NCBI GenBank assembly: GCA_009733575.1
Contig: ML769445.1
Location: forward strand, 207,196-271,195
DNA: 64,000 nt
Source: Gymnopus androsaceus JB14
Taxonomy: Eukaryota; Basidiomycota; Agaricomycetes; Agaricales; Omphalotaceae
Direction: 5' to 3'
In this document: piece by piece, positions 47,391-59,900 of the stretch
Layout: every line of letters starts with the position of its first letter
How positions within the stretch are numbered: position 1 is the stretch's first letter
Translations under genes and position numbers: made by a program
Notes under the pieces: generated by a model
The model's input: the letters and a program-made list of their open reading frames with translations, nothing else
Databases searched by the model: none
What the model was told of the DNA's origin: nothing

Positions 47391-47819
47391 TCAATGCTCC
47401 ATGGCATCTCTTTTCCCAGTCTTGATCAGTTCATTCCTAGATAAATTTGGTAAGAGAGCTGAGCAAAGAACCAAAAGAAGCATTATTTGCTCACCTCAAC
47501 TGCACACTGAATTCATCCTCAATATCATCATCGTCCCAATTATCCTCCCATCAGTTTATCTCCGCCAGATTTAGCAGCACCAGGAGCAGCTCCTCCAAGA
47601 TGAGCTAAATCTGTCTGAGAATCGTCCCAGTCTATCGATTGCCAGTGAGCTTTTGATTATTCAAAGTGGATTTTAGTACACACCAGCAGCGGCAAATTCC
47701 TCAAATTCGTCATCCTCCTCTAGAACACCAAGGTGAGGACGAGCTTCCTGCTTCTTCTCCTCTACTTTGGAGGGTTTCTCTTGCGTTTTTGGCTTGGAAC
47801 TCGAAGCGGTCGTAGACAT
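47391..47819 (-). pseudogene. sem1: Sem1/Dss1, proteasome lid subunit (frame broken by one base)
   Basis: Sem1/Dss1 is a small acidic protein of the 19S proteasome lid, the TREX-2 complex and BRCA2 complexes. ATG 47819; the N-terminal exon ends EEDDEFEEFAAA, and the second begins DWDDSQTDLAHLGGAAPGAA then KSGGDKL. Here the family continues WEDNWDDDDIEDEFSVQLR. The sequence has all those codons, but one extra base (T at 47551 on the plus strand) puts a stop soon after KLMGG. The third exon (NELIKTGKRDAMEH, stop 47391-47393) is also intact in the downstream frame. No GT-AG intron removes the extra base. Either a consensus error or a true lesion that would leave a ~70-aa protein without its second acidic block. 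Confidence 0.85.
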
Positions 47820-48111
47820 TGTGGACGCGTCAGTCAAGAAGTTTTAGCGCGCGGCTTAGCAACAAGCGCTTTTTCTAACAGATGGGCGCTTTTTTCGCTC
47901 ATCTCATTTGCTACTTAGTACTTAATCTTATCATTTTAATTTTGCAGAATAATGCTGGCAAACGATTCATAGCCATGATAAGTACTAGAATACCCTATTG
48001 GCACGCAAAACGGCTTATCATTTCAAGTCCCCAAACAAATTCATACAGGTCTGTCAGTCGGTCATAAAAACGTCGTAAAAAAGCAGTAACTTTTTGTTCG
48101 TCGTTAGGCTC

Positions 48112-50908
48112 TCATACGGGATTTTCTTCCTTCACGTCCTCAACAGGCTCACCTAGGTCTACCGCAGTGGACACCTCAGATCCAAGACCCATCTGAGAGG
48201 TATCGTACCCGTTCTCCTCCAGGTACTCGCGGAACTGAGAGATAATTATTTATTAGTTCGGGCAAGTATAAATGTAAGTTCAAATGCTACCTTTGCGTCC
48301 TCCGCTACCATACCATCGGCATACATGGGTTCAATAAAGAAAAAGGTGACCGTAGCGCTCAAGATTGCCAAAGCGCTTGCAATCCAGAACGGGCCAGTGT
48401 TTCCTCTGGTACTCGAGTCACCGCCAAAGTCGATAATTATTTGCGGGAAGGCTAAAAATCGTCAGCTCGTATGATACAATACCATCGCCTTCGGACATAC
48501 CCCAGGTACCGACGAATGCACCGACTTTTCCTACTGCAGCAGCTATTCCGTAGTATTGTCCACGGACAGCGGTCGCACTAGTTTTCGCAGCAAGCAAACC
48601 GATACAATTGCCAGGACCTGACGAGAAAATCAGTGAACGGACATGAGGGTCAGAAAATATGAGTCAGAAAATACTCACCAAGTTCTCCGAAGCTCAGGAA
48701 AATACCATACAGCACAGCGAAAGCGGCGATGTGATTCGTCAATCTGTATGTTTCCTCCGTTAACGGTACATTAACTCGAAAATATTGCGTACGTTTTGTA
48801 AAGTGCACTCATTATGAAACCTATTGCCATTGAGATTCATGAATTATGATCTCCTTTGAAAGAAATATGCTCACCTATCACAGCTTGGCAAAGCAAGCCC
48901 AAGATCTGCGATTGATGAATTGTCATCAATCATTGGAAAGCATCACGGTAGTCTACTCACCAAGGTGTACTTTGGCCCCAAGTAATCAATGATGAACGCT
49001 CCGCCAATGGTTCCTAGCACATAGTTAGAAAGGGATCAGAAGGAATTTTTGAGTACAGCAGCCTACCTGGCATATAGAACAGGTTGATCACCACATTCCA
49101 TCCTAGAATCTTGTGAGCTTGGAGACCATCATTAAAATAGTAATTGCTGTACCGAGGACAGTGGTCAACGCATCCGAATTTCCTGATTTTGAAGTTCAGA
49201 TTCAATACTCGGGCTGTTGTAAGAAGAAGAAAGCAACCTGTAATACTGGAGGATCAGATCAATATATTTATTTACCGGAAAAGAATATAGAAACTCTCAC
49301 TTGTCCACTACCGTGCCAGAGTATATGCCAAACTGCCAAAACCAAAGATGAGATCACATACGGATTGCCTTCCAGCATGAAGTCTACACACCGGATACCT
49401 ATCCCAGAATCATCAGTCAATCAACAGCTGAGAGATTACCAGCGCACGTACACTATAAAGTCGTACAGAAACCACGTAAAGGAGACTGCAGCCAACGACT
49501 TCCAATAACGGCGAATTACCAGCCTATATGGAATCTTGGCATGTTTCATCGAGTCCTTCTGGAATCTTTCCGGCTCTCTCATCCCAATTCGCCACACAAA
49601 GACCGCCATAGCAGGGAAAAATCCCAATCCCAGAGACATTCGCCATACAGCTCGGAGGTGGTGTTCACCAAAGCTTGAGGAAAAAGCTCCAATCAACATA
49701 CAATACGAGCGATGGTTGAGCACATACATCCAAAAACATACGAAGGCACAAAGTTGCGATTACAAATCCAAAGTCAATCATACAGTCTGATATCAAAAGA
49801 TGAGAGCTACAAAAGAACAACATCAGCAAAACCTGGGTGTACTGACAGAGCTGATAGCTCTGTCCAGCACTCATAGCACTCATAGCAAGGTCCCATCTAT
49901 CCAGAGCTATGGATTGCTATGGGCTACTATGAGCTGCTATGGATGTCCAAGGACAATATAAATCTGCAGGCTCATAGGAGCTCATAGCTACCCATATGGG
50001 TAGCAGTTCATAGCAGTTCATAGTTCTGTGGCTGCTATGGATTGCTATGCTTGCTATGACAACTATGGCAATTATCCAGGTTTTGCTGATGATAAAGTAG
50101 AGGACATACTTGTGGCCAGAGCAAACCATCTGTGTTGTGACATCTTGGCAATATCCTTCTCTTCTGTCCGCTCTGAAGCAGCAACTGAACCACAAGGGTA
50201 CTCTGCACCGACACCAATGCCCAAAAGAAACCTAAAGGAAAATGAATTAGGTAGTATCACTGACTCAACCATCTGACTTACCGAAATACACTCAGCATAG
50301 CTACTAAACCAGGAAGGCTGCCATGGGCCCCCTCAGACGCAGCGCAGAGCAGAGAGAAGAGCGCCACGATACCAGTGGCAGTCATCATTCCAAATTTTCT
50401 TCCGACCTTATCCGACAAGTAACCTTGTTTAGGATAGAATAAGTACGCCGCAAGTCGCAGACTTGACAATACTAACCGAATAACAGCATTCCGACGACCG
50501 TTCCAGCAAAGACCATACTGCTGATAACGTTGGTATACTTATGAGCGGTGAGTTCACCGTCATAGATTCGATTCAAGACTAGTTTTGATACTCGATGGTC
50601 AAGAGCTTTTCGTTTGATAACATTGTGTCACGTACTAAGGTTGACTGTCAAGCGCACCGATTAGTGACTTCTGAATGGATCCTTAGAGGATGTTACGCAC
50701 CATCGCTGACAACCCCGTTGGCGTAGCCTAATGAAAAGCACCACTGTTAGTCCCATGGAAAACCTGCGATTACAACTGCATCTACCGTCTGAAAACAAGG
50801 CCGTGCCACATCTATCGTGAGTGGATTAACTGGTCGTGCAACATGAAATGTACAGGGAACATACGCAAAGATGGGAGAAACACTCTTGAACGTCTGGAGT
50901 AGTCCCAT
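48112..50908 (-). CDS. MFS transporter, GIT1-like, copy B
   Basis: Paralogue of the transporter at 31203-33897. ATG 50908 ([15 protein letters not shown]), then [38 protein letters not shown] (MFS motif A), [111 protein letters not shown] segment, and a C-terminal [20 protein letters not shown], stop 48112-48114. The intron after ALAT (about 49,796-50,110) is enlarged by a 271-bp foldback element but keeps good splice sites. A 55-nt intron (gtatgt to ttggag) is needed to join IATLCL to [11 protein letters not shown]; with it the frame is clean. Likely functional phosphate, glycerophosphodiester or related anion uptake at the plasma membrane. Confidence 0.85.
49821..50091. mobile_element. 271-bp MITE-like foldback element
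   Basis: Perfect 16-bp terminal inverted repeats: catcagcaaaacctgg at 49821-49836 and its complement at 50076-50091. The interior is built from many ctatgg/ctcatag words in both orientations around a perfect 18-bp palindrome (gctacccatatgggtagc, 49987-50004), so it can fold into a long imperfect hairpin. No coding capacity. It sits in an intron of transporter B. I see no exact target-site duplication. Confidence 0.7.
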
Positions 50909-51899
50909 TATTATCAAAGTCGTTCAACTCGATGGATGCAGCAAGAGAAGAAAGACTTTTAGAGAGATATATATGTAGTCTTATATACGTATCTGGACCC
51001 GACCATCAGGGGCTTCTTGACGAGCTATCATCTGTGTTCAAAGTTCGATTTCGGGATATCCCAAAGCAAATCTTACGGGCTGTTGAGCGCGCACGTTCGA
51101 GGCGTTTGCAGACTCGTGATAAAGAGATGTACTTATTTTGGCAATGGGAGTGTTATAATTGACAGTCTTGACCTGTGTCTGGAACAATCGTCAAAGGTGA
51201 TGGTCCCGGGAAAGCCATAACCTTAAGTACCTGTATTTCCCTCACACGCTAAATTCCTCGGGAATGAAGTCCGGTAAACTAAAAAGAAGGCGGATTTATT
51301 TCAGCCAGTACTCCGCACTGAAAATCTATGGTACTCACCTCTCTCTCTACTGACTCGGAAGTGTGGCGACTCGGAGTTTAGTGGACGTGGATTCTGAAAA
51401 CCCTTATCCAGGCGTAACACATTTAGCATCACTGCGGTCTGAAGATAGATGTCAGAGCAAGTGTCAGAGAGCTTCAGGACAGGAAGACTCTTATGGGTTA
51501 GGAGACAGTTGATCATGGATGATAATCTGTTCAAGATCGCCTGCATTAACTTCTATTCTATGCACGCGACCAGTCAACGACTAGTGATTATATTCGCTGC
51601 TCAGCAGTCTTGGTTTCGGACATTCTTGCTTCCTATCGATGGCGATGAAGCGATGAAGCGATGAATTCCCTTATCAACAAGCAACCTTGAAGGCCGAGTC
51701 TTTCGAGATAGGGCAAGATCGTTATGTTGGTATCTGGACGGATCGATCCGCTGGCCCAGAGAGGGTCACATAGAAGGCTTGAAGAGATTCCAAAGAGATA
51801 CAGGAACAGAATACTCTAGAACACGAAAAGCCATGAACCCGGTTTTTGGGCGCTCAAATCAGCTGCATGATCTTACAGCGCTCTATCATCTCTCCTTTC
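50909..51899. other. Intergenic region between transporter B and tad2
   Basis: About 1 kb. Frames of 60-80 codons on the plus strand (50932-51162, 51449-51664, 51779-51979) show no firm domain. One contains RKAMNPVFGRS, which recalls a P450 helix-C word but stands alone. Confidence 0.45.
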
Positions 51900-52642
<743 letters not shown>

Positions 52643-53094
52643 AGACTGGATGAGATTGCGCTACAAGCTTTGCTTCTGAAACGTATCACGGTGTTATCCA
52701 TTATCTCCAGATCTCCTTATTCGTCTGTGTATTCCCGCTGCATGTATATCAATCGAATTCCCTCAGACCTACAGTGACTTCCTCAACACACTCATGACTT
52801 CATGCGCGGTCCTTTGTGGCCATCTAGTCTGATCCAGACGATCATCCGGATGCGATACTGAGGGTGGAATGAATCATGACCATTCACATTTGTATGCCTA
52901 CAGGGATGAGTATCATTATGGCACTTTCTATAAATGTTCTGATTCACAAAGAAGAGTGACCGTTGAATTATTCTTAAGCCACTATGGTGCATATGAGACT
53001 CGGGATGCATCTGACACTGACAGACAATACTTTAAAGTTTATGTAACCATACCACTCTCTCCTGTTCTCTCACCTTGCCTTCTATCTCACATTC
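52643..53094. other. Intergenic region between tad2 and sirtuin gene
   Basis: About 450 bp; sirtuin promoter and 5' leader. No gene supported. Confidence 0.5.
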
Positions 53095-55102
53095 ATGACA
53101 CTGTTCCTCCCTCTGGAGGATTCAGCGCCCTTGTCTTCAATACCATCTTTTGTTATCAAACCAAGTGAGCCGAAAGCCCAAGTTACAAAAGTAATAAAGG
53201 CAATTCTGAAAGCCAAGCGGATCGTAGTAATATGTGGTGAGTATTCTTGTAGTCGTCTTCTAGCAAAGCATTCTCAATTCTCCTCCTCTTCCAGGCGCTG
53301 GGATATCTGTTAAAGCAGGCATTCCCGATTTCAGGTCTTCCGAGGGTCTTTTCCAGACGTTGAAGCGGGATAACCCTAAAGATGGCTTGTCGTCAGGGAG
53401 AGATTTGTTCGACGCATCTGTTTTTAATGTGAGGAGTCCTTGAGTAATGTCCCTGCCCGAATTTGATTGAAAACTAACTCCAAAATCTATGTAGAGTGAA
53501 CAGAGAACAATGCAGTTTTTTCAAATGATCTCAAAACTTTGTAGTCTTTCTGAAACCGCAGAACCAACATCATTTCATCATATCCTACGGTCTCTCGATA
53601 CTAATGGTCGACTTCTACGCGTTTATACTCAAAATATCGATGCCATTGAAGCGAAAACCGGACTTTCATTCGGTGTCCCAGAATTCCAAGGCAAGCGAAG
53701 CAAACTGCGTAGTAGCACGTTTCAGGAGGTCGGTGACCCCGGCCCATCTACAACTGCTAATAGAATGCCACGATGCATCCCTCTACACGGAACTCTTCAA
53801 CTAGTCCATTGTCAGATCTGCACCCACTCATTCCCCCTTGCCGATTATCTCCCGTCCTTTGCGTCAGGTGTTCCCCCGGAATGCCCCGAGTGCACGTCTA
53901 TGGAACGTACGAGACAGCTTGTCGGCAAGCGTGCACGCGGAGTCGGGAAGCTACGACCTAGTGTGGTGCTTTACAATGAGGCGCACAAGGACGGTGAAGG
54001 TGTGGGTGATATAGTACAGAAAGATCTCATTGGGAGCAAGGGGAAAAGCGGAGCTGATTTAATTTTGGTGGTGGGTACGTCTCTTAGGGTGCCAGGTACG
54101 AAGAGAATGGTTCGCGAATTTAGTCGAGCCGTCCATTCGAGAGGAACGAGCTCGAAAGAAAGCACCCCAGGAGGTGACGAACAGGCGTCGCAGCAGCAGC
54201 AACAGCAGCCGTTAAAAGCGATCTACCTGAATATGGACTTTCCTGTCCCAACGAGAGAGTGGGAAGGAGTGTTTGATGCATGGATACAGGGCGATGCGCA
54301 GACCTTTGCTGAGATGCTGCAAGAGGAGCTAAAGAAGGAAATTCGAGCCAAGGAACTCGCTGCTGAAAGGAGGAAAAAAAGAGAGGAAGAGATAGCTCTA
54401 GCTGCGCTTACTGGCACTCCTTTGGTGAAGCAAAAGATGAAATCGAAAGCAGAGCCGAAAGACGGTCCACCTGTGGCGAAACGCAAAGTTCCAGCGGCGG
54501 GAGACTCTGATATGAAACGAAGGAAGCTTGTGGTAGAAATACCTCCTTTTCCGGAGAGTGTCAGGCGATCCTATCATGGCTTGGGAAGGCAGCCTCCTTC
54601 TCCAGCTTCACCGTCTCATCTGACACTACGTATTCCTGCTCGCTCCACGCCTCCAGCGAAGCTTCCTGCTTTACTAGCTCCGTCGACACCAAGTAAAGTT
54701 TCCACGACTCTCGGTCGTCCGCCACCCACGCCTGAATACACGCCCGGGCGAAACAACAGTTCTCCTCGATTCCGGACTCTCACCTCGACGCATCACGATC
54801 AACGCCAGCGGACGCCTCCGTCCGAGTCGACCAGCTCCATGTCCAGCCTGACTACGAGCGAGGACGAAGGAAGCGGAAGCGATTCTGATATCCAGGTTGA
54901 TGTCGAAGATAGTTCTCGCTATCATAACAAAAATGGGACATGGCAGGGCGCGTATTATTTGCCTTTTAAAACGCTCTCTTTACCGGCGTCGGGAAACGTA
55001 TATGGAGACGACGCATCTATGATGGTTGTGGATGATTTTCGAGGTCGATTAGGCACGTCGTGTTTAAGGACTACACAAGTTGAAGTTGGCGAGGGTGGAT
55101 GA
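53095..55102 (+). CDS. Sirtuin (SIR2-family NAD-dependent deacetylase), Hst3/Hst4-like
   Basis: NAD-dependent protein deacetylase. Exons 53095-53236, 53295-53428 and 53495-55102 give 627 aa. Sirtuin core: CGAGISVKAGIPDFRSSEGL (rebuilt across intron 1), YTQNIDAIEAKTGL, the catalytic histidine IPLHGTLQLVHC, a Cys4 zinc module (CQIC then CPEC), RPSVVLYNEAHKD, LILVVGTSLRVPGTKRM and IYLNMDFPVPTREWEGVFDA. The zinc module and the NMDFP segment resemble Hst3/Hst4 (histone H3 K56 deacetylases), so a chromatin role is my inference. A ~250-residue tail follows: a charged coiled coil (LQEELKKEIRAKELAAERRK), a basic segment, then Pro/Ser-rich disorder. A Q-run (SQQQQQQP) lies in the catalytic domain. Confidence 0.92.
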
Positions 55103-55345
55103 TCATTTGCCATCTACTGTTCACATTTCGTAACTTATTGCTTGTTTATTTCGTGTATACACTTCTGCGGGGACACTGTGTAGTAGTGGTTTGGTAGTCA
55201 GTCTATTCTATTCTATTATAGTGGTGTGTTTTACCATGTGGTCATATTAAGCGCCCATTACTTTGAGCGCCCAATAGCCTTCAGATAGGAGTCAACTAAT
55301 TTTAGGGCCTTTCCTAGTACAGAGATTTATTGGTCTTGTTCTACG

Positions 55346-56522
55346 ATGACGGCGAAGGAGGAACTGCGCCAGTTTCTTATGCAGCCGCGGCCGCCACCGC
55401 CGCCTCCAACAGCAGACAAAGATCCTCTCTACATACCTCCCGTTCCTGATCCTCCCACCATACCTCCACATCTTGGCAGCCTCCCGCCTGAGGATTACAT
55501 CGATCTGGCGTTGGAATACATCGACCAATATACGTTTTCTAGGGATTTTATCAAGTACACACCAATCACTCTTAAACCGTCCCGGTATACTCCGTTGCCC
55601 GAATGGCAGGAAAAAGCGCGACTTTATCTTCGAGCTTGTGTCAATGTTGACAGGAGTTGCCTAGCACCCATCGCGGATTCTTCTTATAGCCCTGCCTACC
55701 AGAAACAGCGGTTTGTTCATGAATTCGTCTTCAAACAGAGATGGGCATTGGAGGAACTCGCGTCAAAAATGATGAGTTTAGTGGAAATTGGTGTGTTCTT
55801 TTGTGAATCATCTTAGCGGCGTCTGATGTTTGGGCAGTGAGATCGGTGACCCGAACCCCATCGGCTGTGTCAACGCCAATGAGTACAGGAACTGAAACGA
55901 AACGAAACGTGGTTACTCAGGTATCTGCGTGTCCCAAGTCCTGGATGTTGGATCTCACTCCGTCTAGGTATGTGAACGCGATGTGAGATGTCGAATGACT
56001 GGAGTCGCAAGTGCAAACTCGGAATATACGGACGAAGAAATAATAATGCAGATAGAAGACTCAGAAGAGGCCCAAGCCTTCCTCGAGGTAACTCACGGTA
56101 TTCCTTTCTCCACGGGAGCAACTGTTCGTCAATTTTCATCCACATATTGTGTTAGCTCTAACCATCCATTAGACCTTCAATCTCGTATACATGCTTACCG
56201 GTATCTCAGTGGAAAACTGGGTAGCCGATTCCGTTCAGAATGCGCTCTTACTCCAGCAGGGTCTACACTCACTATTTGCGGCATTTCAACTATACCTCGA
56301 ATGGAGTAGCGATGACTCTGAAGTAACATCGTGTTCTCTTTCCATGTGCTGTTAATGACCATTTTACCCAGATATTCATTCGACGGAGACGCACACCTCC
56401 ATTAGCCAACCCTATTGCCGTTCTGCGCACCGTCGTCAATGATGCAGGCTGGACCTGTGCTGTCCCAGGTATGCTTTTTGATAGGTGCCTTCGGCCGCGA
56501 CAGAACACCAATATTCCTGACA
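55346..56522 (+). pseudogene. Unrecognised host gene, 5' part (split by the transposon)
   Basis: Exons 55346-55790, 55838-55920, 55968-56097, 56210-56322 and the start of a fifth at 56372. The N-terminus is Pro-rich (LMQPRPPPPPPTADKDPLYI), followed by PEDYIDLALEYIDQYTFSRD, RYTPLPEWQEKARLYLRACV, EYTDEEIIMQIEDSEEAQAF, ENWVADSVQNALLLQQGLHS and LANPIAVLRTVVNDAGWTCA. All joins use GT-AG introns and keep phase. Exon 5 runs open to 56522, where the transposon begins; the rest resumes at 63458. Without the element the gene would encode about 380 aa. I do not recognise the family; no signal peptide or membrane helix is evident. Confidence 0.75.
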
Positions 56523-56538
56523 TTAGGGATGTTTCGGG
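56523..56538 (+). repeat. Left terminal inverted repeat of transposon
   Basis: ttagggatgtttcggg, preceded by the TGACA duplication at 56518-56522. It matches the inverted right end at 15 of 16 positions; only the outermost base differs. Confidence 0.82.
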
Positions 56539-56540
56539 CC

Positions 56541-56577
56541 CAAGGGGCGTTCAAAAAGTAGATTCACTAAACCGACT
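56541..56577 (+). repeat. Left subterminal inverted segment
   Basis: Contains caaggggcgttca and tagattcactaaaccgact. The inverted counterpart is at 63251-63287, with a few mismatches in a 4-base middle stretch. It lies 2 bp inside the left terminal repeat but about 150 bp inside the right one. Confidence 0.8.
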
Positions 56578-56953
56578 ACCCCCAGGTAGTACTACTACTT
56601 TGGGTCCCGGGGTCCTGAAAAACACAGCCACTTCACTAATTACACCTCTTGAGCACATCTTTTTACTGAGCCAATAAAGTAACTTCGGACTTGTTCCCAT
56701 TCAAATTATTATGCAAATTTGTGTTAATTTGCCTCTTTGGATTTTTTTTCTGGGCTGAGATATGTTTGAGAGAGCCTCGCCGAAGTGCGAGAACTGAAAG
56801 AACCAGTTTAGCGCCCATCCGACTTCTCGCATCTACAGCGATGACCGGCCTCCGCAAGCTGCGCAAAATCCGATGCCCAAAGCACTCGGTGTGACAGAGT
56901 GATGATGCGCTATCACTCACGCGTCTCGCGTCTACTCTGTTGAATCTGCTACA
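56578..56953. other. Transposon left flank upstream of its main gene
   Basis: About 380 bp of non-coding element sequence, presumably the promoter. It contains a tagtactactac/ggggtcctg block that also appears, in the same orientation, near 63209-63235 at the right end, and one atgcaaatttg word like the right-end motif. Confidence 0.5.
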
Positions 56954-59900
56954 ATGAACAACTCTCGGGACTCAGAGTGGCCGGAAATTGATTGGGATGA
57001 AGATCTTGACAAGTTGATTCCTGTTCCTTCCACTCCTTTTGGCTCCAGTTCATCTGGACAGTCCATTTTCAGTGCTCAGAATAGCAGTACCGGCTCAATA
57101 GATGCTTCTTGGACAGGACTCGATAGTTACTCTCATGATTTGGGTGCTGAATCAAGTGTATCTATACAACTCAAGTGTGTTTTATTCCTACGTTAATCTT
57201 TCTATCAGCTAACACGTCAATGAGCAGATGATCAACTATGGCCTTGAGTACAATCTCGACATCCTAATCGATGGCTTGCCGAGCTATAGCTCTTCAGTCT
57301 CTACTCCTACGCAGGTACAGTGAACAAGATTTATTGTATGTAATGCTTCTGAACAAACCCAAAATTGGCAGATCAATAGTCTACCACCGACAGCTTCATC
57401 AACTTGTACTCCATCCACTTTTTTGGTGGATAATTCTCTTACTACGCCACGCTACACACCATCCAACTCACCTCCTGAACATGGTACCAATCAGGTGCTG
57501 TTCGACACATCCTCGCAATCATCCAATACAGAACCCAGTACTCCGGCAACCACTGCTGCTTTCACACCCCGTCGACGCAAGGCCGTGCATTCTAAGCGCT
57601 CCATTTCGCGACACGCATCTCCCCACAAATCGCAAATCTGTCCACTTTGCCATACGCGTATTTTTAGCAGTCATAGCTATCATCTTATGCGTCACCAAAG
57701 CGGGAAGGAATGTAAACACGCACAGAAATCAATTGGTCGTATTTCGCGACTCAAACACGCCTCGGCTGCTCGTTCCACCTCTTTTTCCACATCCTTTCTA
57801 CCAAAACCTGCACCTTCACGTGTTCCGCGGACTGAATCCGATAGTGCTATACTGTCCCTGCCATTACCTTCCAATAATATCGATTCCATGCCTTCTACTA
57901 CTGGTGCTGAACTGGATGATGATACTCAGTCACTTGCTCTTTCATCACGTTCAAGCTCCCCAGACCCGTTCATAAGAGCATCATCTGCTCCCACAGAAGA
58001 GAGTACTGATTGTCATGACTTCGATCGCGAGAATCTGACATCCCAAAGTGCACCTGCCACCGTTTCGATTGGAAATGGGTGCAGTGGTGTTCCGATCTCT
58101 TGGACCGAAGACTTTATGAGATCTTTTCCTCTATGGATTTTGAATGATCCACATGGAAAGCTCACGTACCGCCTGGAGCGTATTGAATACCCTGAAATTC
58201 AAGGTACTGCAGGAGCAATCGGATGGGTGAAATCAGTTGCCTGTACTGGTCATGGGCCCACTTGTGGTTTTTGTCAGGCCATATCCCACCCTCGAGCTAT
58301 CACTGCAGCTGATTTGCGTGCTCAGAGTGATGCTCTTTCGGCAAACATTCCATACCAGCATCTCACTCAACCTCAACTCCTTAAAGTCTTGACTGAGAAG
58401 AGTGAAGTAATACGGCAACTCCGAGCCAAGGTAAATGGTTTTGTTCCTCCAATATCTTTGAGTTTTTATTTATATTGATTTCACAGGACCGCTCCTCGAG
58501 GAGTAAACTTGTAACTGCTGCCCGCAGGTTAGATGACAGTAAGCGTTTTCGTGCAGCTATAATCGAGAACGATGTACCCCGTCTCCAGCAGCTAGTCATG
58601 CGAATGTTCAAAGCTGGGCGGAGCGTAAACGCGATGGTGGCACAGATCAAAAAAGCAGCTGCGGGCTTGTATCACGCCAAACAGTTCAATGAAAAGGATC
58701 GGGATTTGGCCCAACTATTGCGGCATATCAGCGGGGGCTCAGGTTTGTTTGCTGCTTCACATGGCTGTGGTCTACCTTCGCTCTCAACAGCTAAACGCGT
58801 CACACCGACTCCTCCAATTACGCCCTCACCATCTACTCCTCGTTTAGACGAGATTATAGCAAATCTCCGTCTCAGTTATCCACCTCTTAAACCGGGAGAA
58901 AGTGTTGAGCGAGCAGGACAGGTTCTTATGATGGATGGAATTGCGACCACTGCTCGGATTCGACGTCTTCGTAAGACTGACGAAATGGTTGGACTATGTC
59001 GAGAGCACACGGGTGGGCTGAATCTTTCGATGGACTCCTTTGATTCAATCCTCAAAGTACGTGATGCAGTTCACGGCGATCATCCAACATGTCATTACGG
59101 AAAGGAGACTACTGTTGCAGTATTCGCGCCGTTTCAATCTACCAACTATTATCCTCGTCCAGCACTGCTCTCACCGACATGCAAAGCGGAACGTGCCCCG
59201 GATTTTGCTATTTTTGTCGCGCTACTCATCCAAGGTTACGGAATTGTCGCAGAAAAAATATATGGCGATCTCTGGGTCATCTCAACCGATGGCGATGCTG
59301 TATTCCGCTTAGGTTGTAATCAGCTCTGTTTGGTTCAGGAGCTTCCTCAAAATCATCCACTGTACGAGTTGTTATGTGGAATGCCAGGCTTGAATCTCAC
59401 GTGTGGCGAGAATTTTATTACATACAGCTCTGACTTCAAGCATAACAATAAACGTATGTCTTTTTATGTTGTTCGAAGCCCAAACTAATGATAGTTATGC
59501 TCCTAGGTTGTGCTACGCTGTGTCGCAGTAATCAGGGAATTATGATAGGAAATCATATAATCAACGCCGAGATGCTTTCTCGACTACTACTACTACTCCC
59601 TGGGCAAACCAAAGAGTCCGTTGAGGGACTACTTGACCCCGACGATCACCAAAATGTCCCGCGCGCTATAAAACTCCTTATTGCAATCCACCGTCTCTCC
59701 GATGTCAATACCTCAGGTCTAAATCCCTTGGACAAAGATCTCTTGCGCTACATTGCAGTCCTCGGTGCTCTCTTCGATGCGTTTATCCAACCGTTCATGC
59801 AACAAGAGTGGTCGCTTTACGAGCAGCTCAAATCCCTTGCTATCGCAGGCCATCTGCTGTTTGGACTTTACCGCTCGCATACGACTTCTTTCATGAGCAA

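Noticed and set aside
49660..49800. Frameshift in transporter B between [10 protein letters not shown] and FGEHHL
   Set aside because: A 55-nt intron with donor gtatgt and acceptor ttggag rejoins the frame as [16 protein letters not shown], so no lesion is needed.
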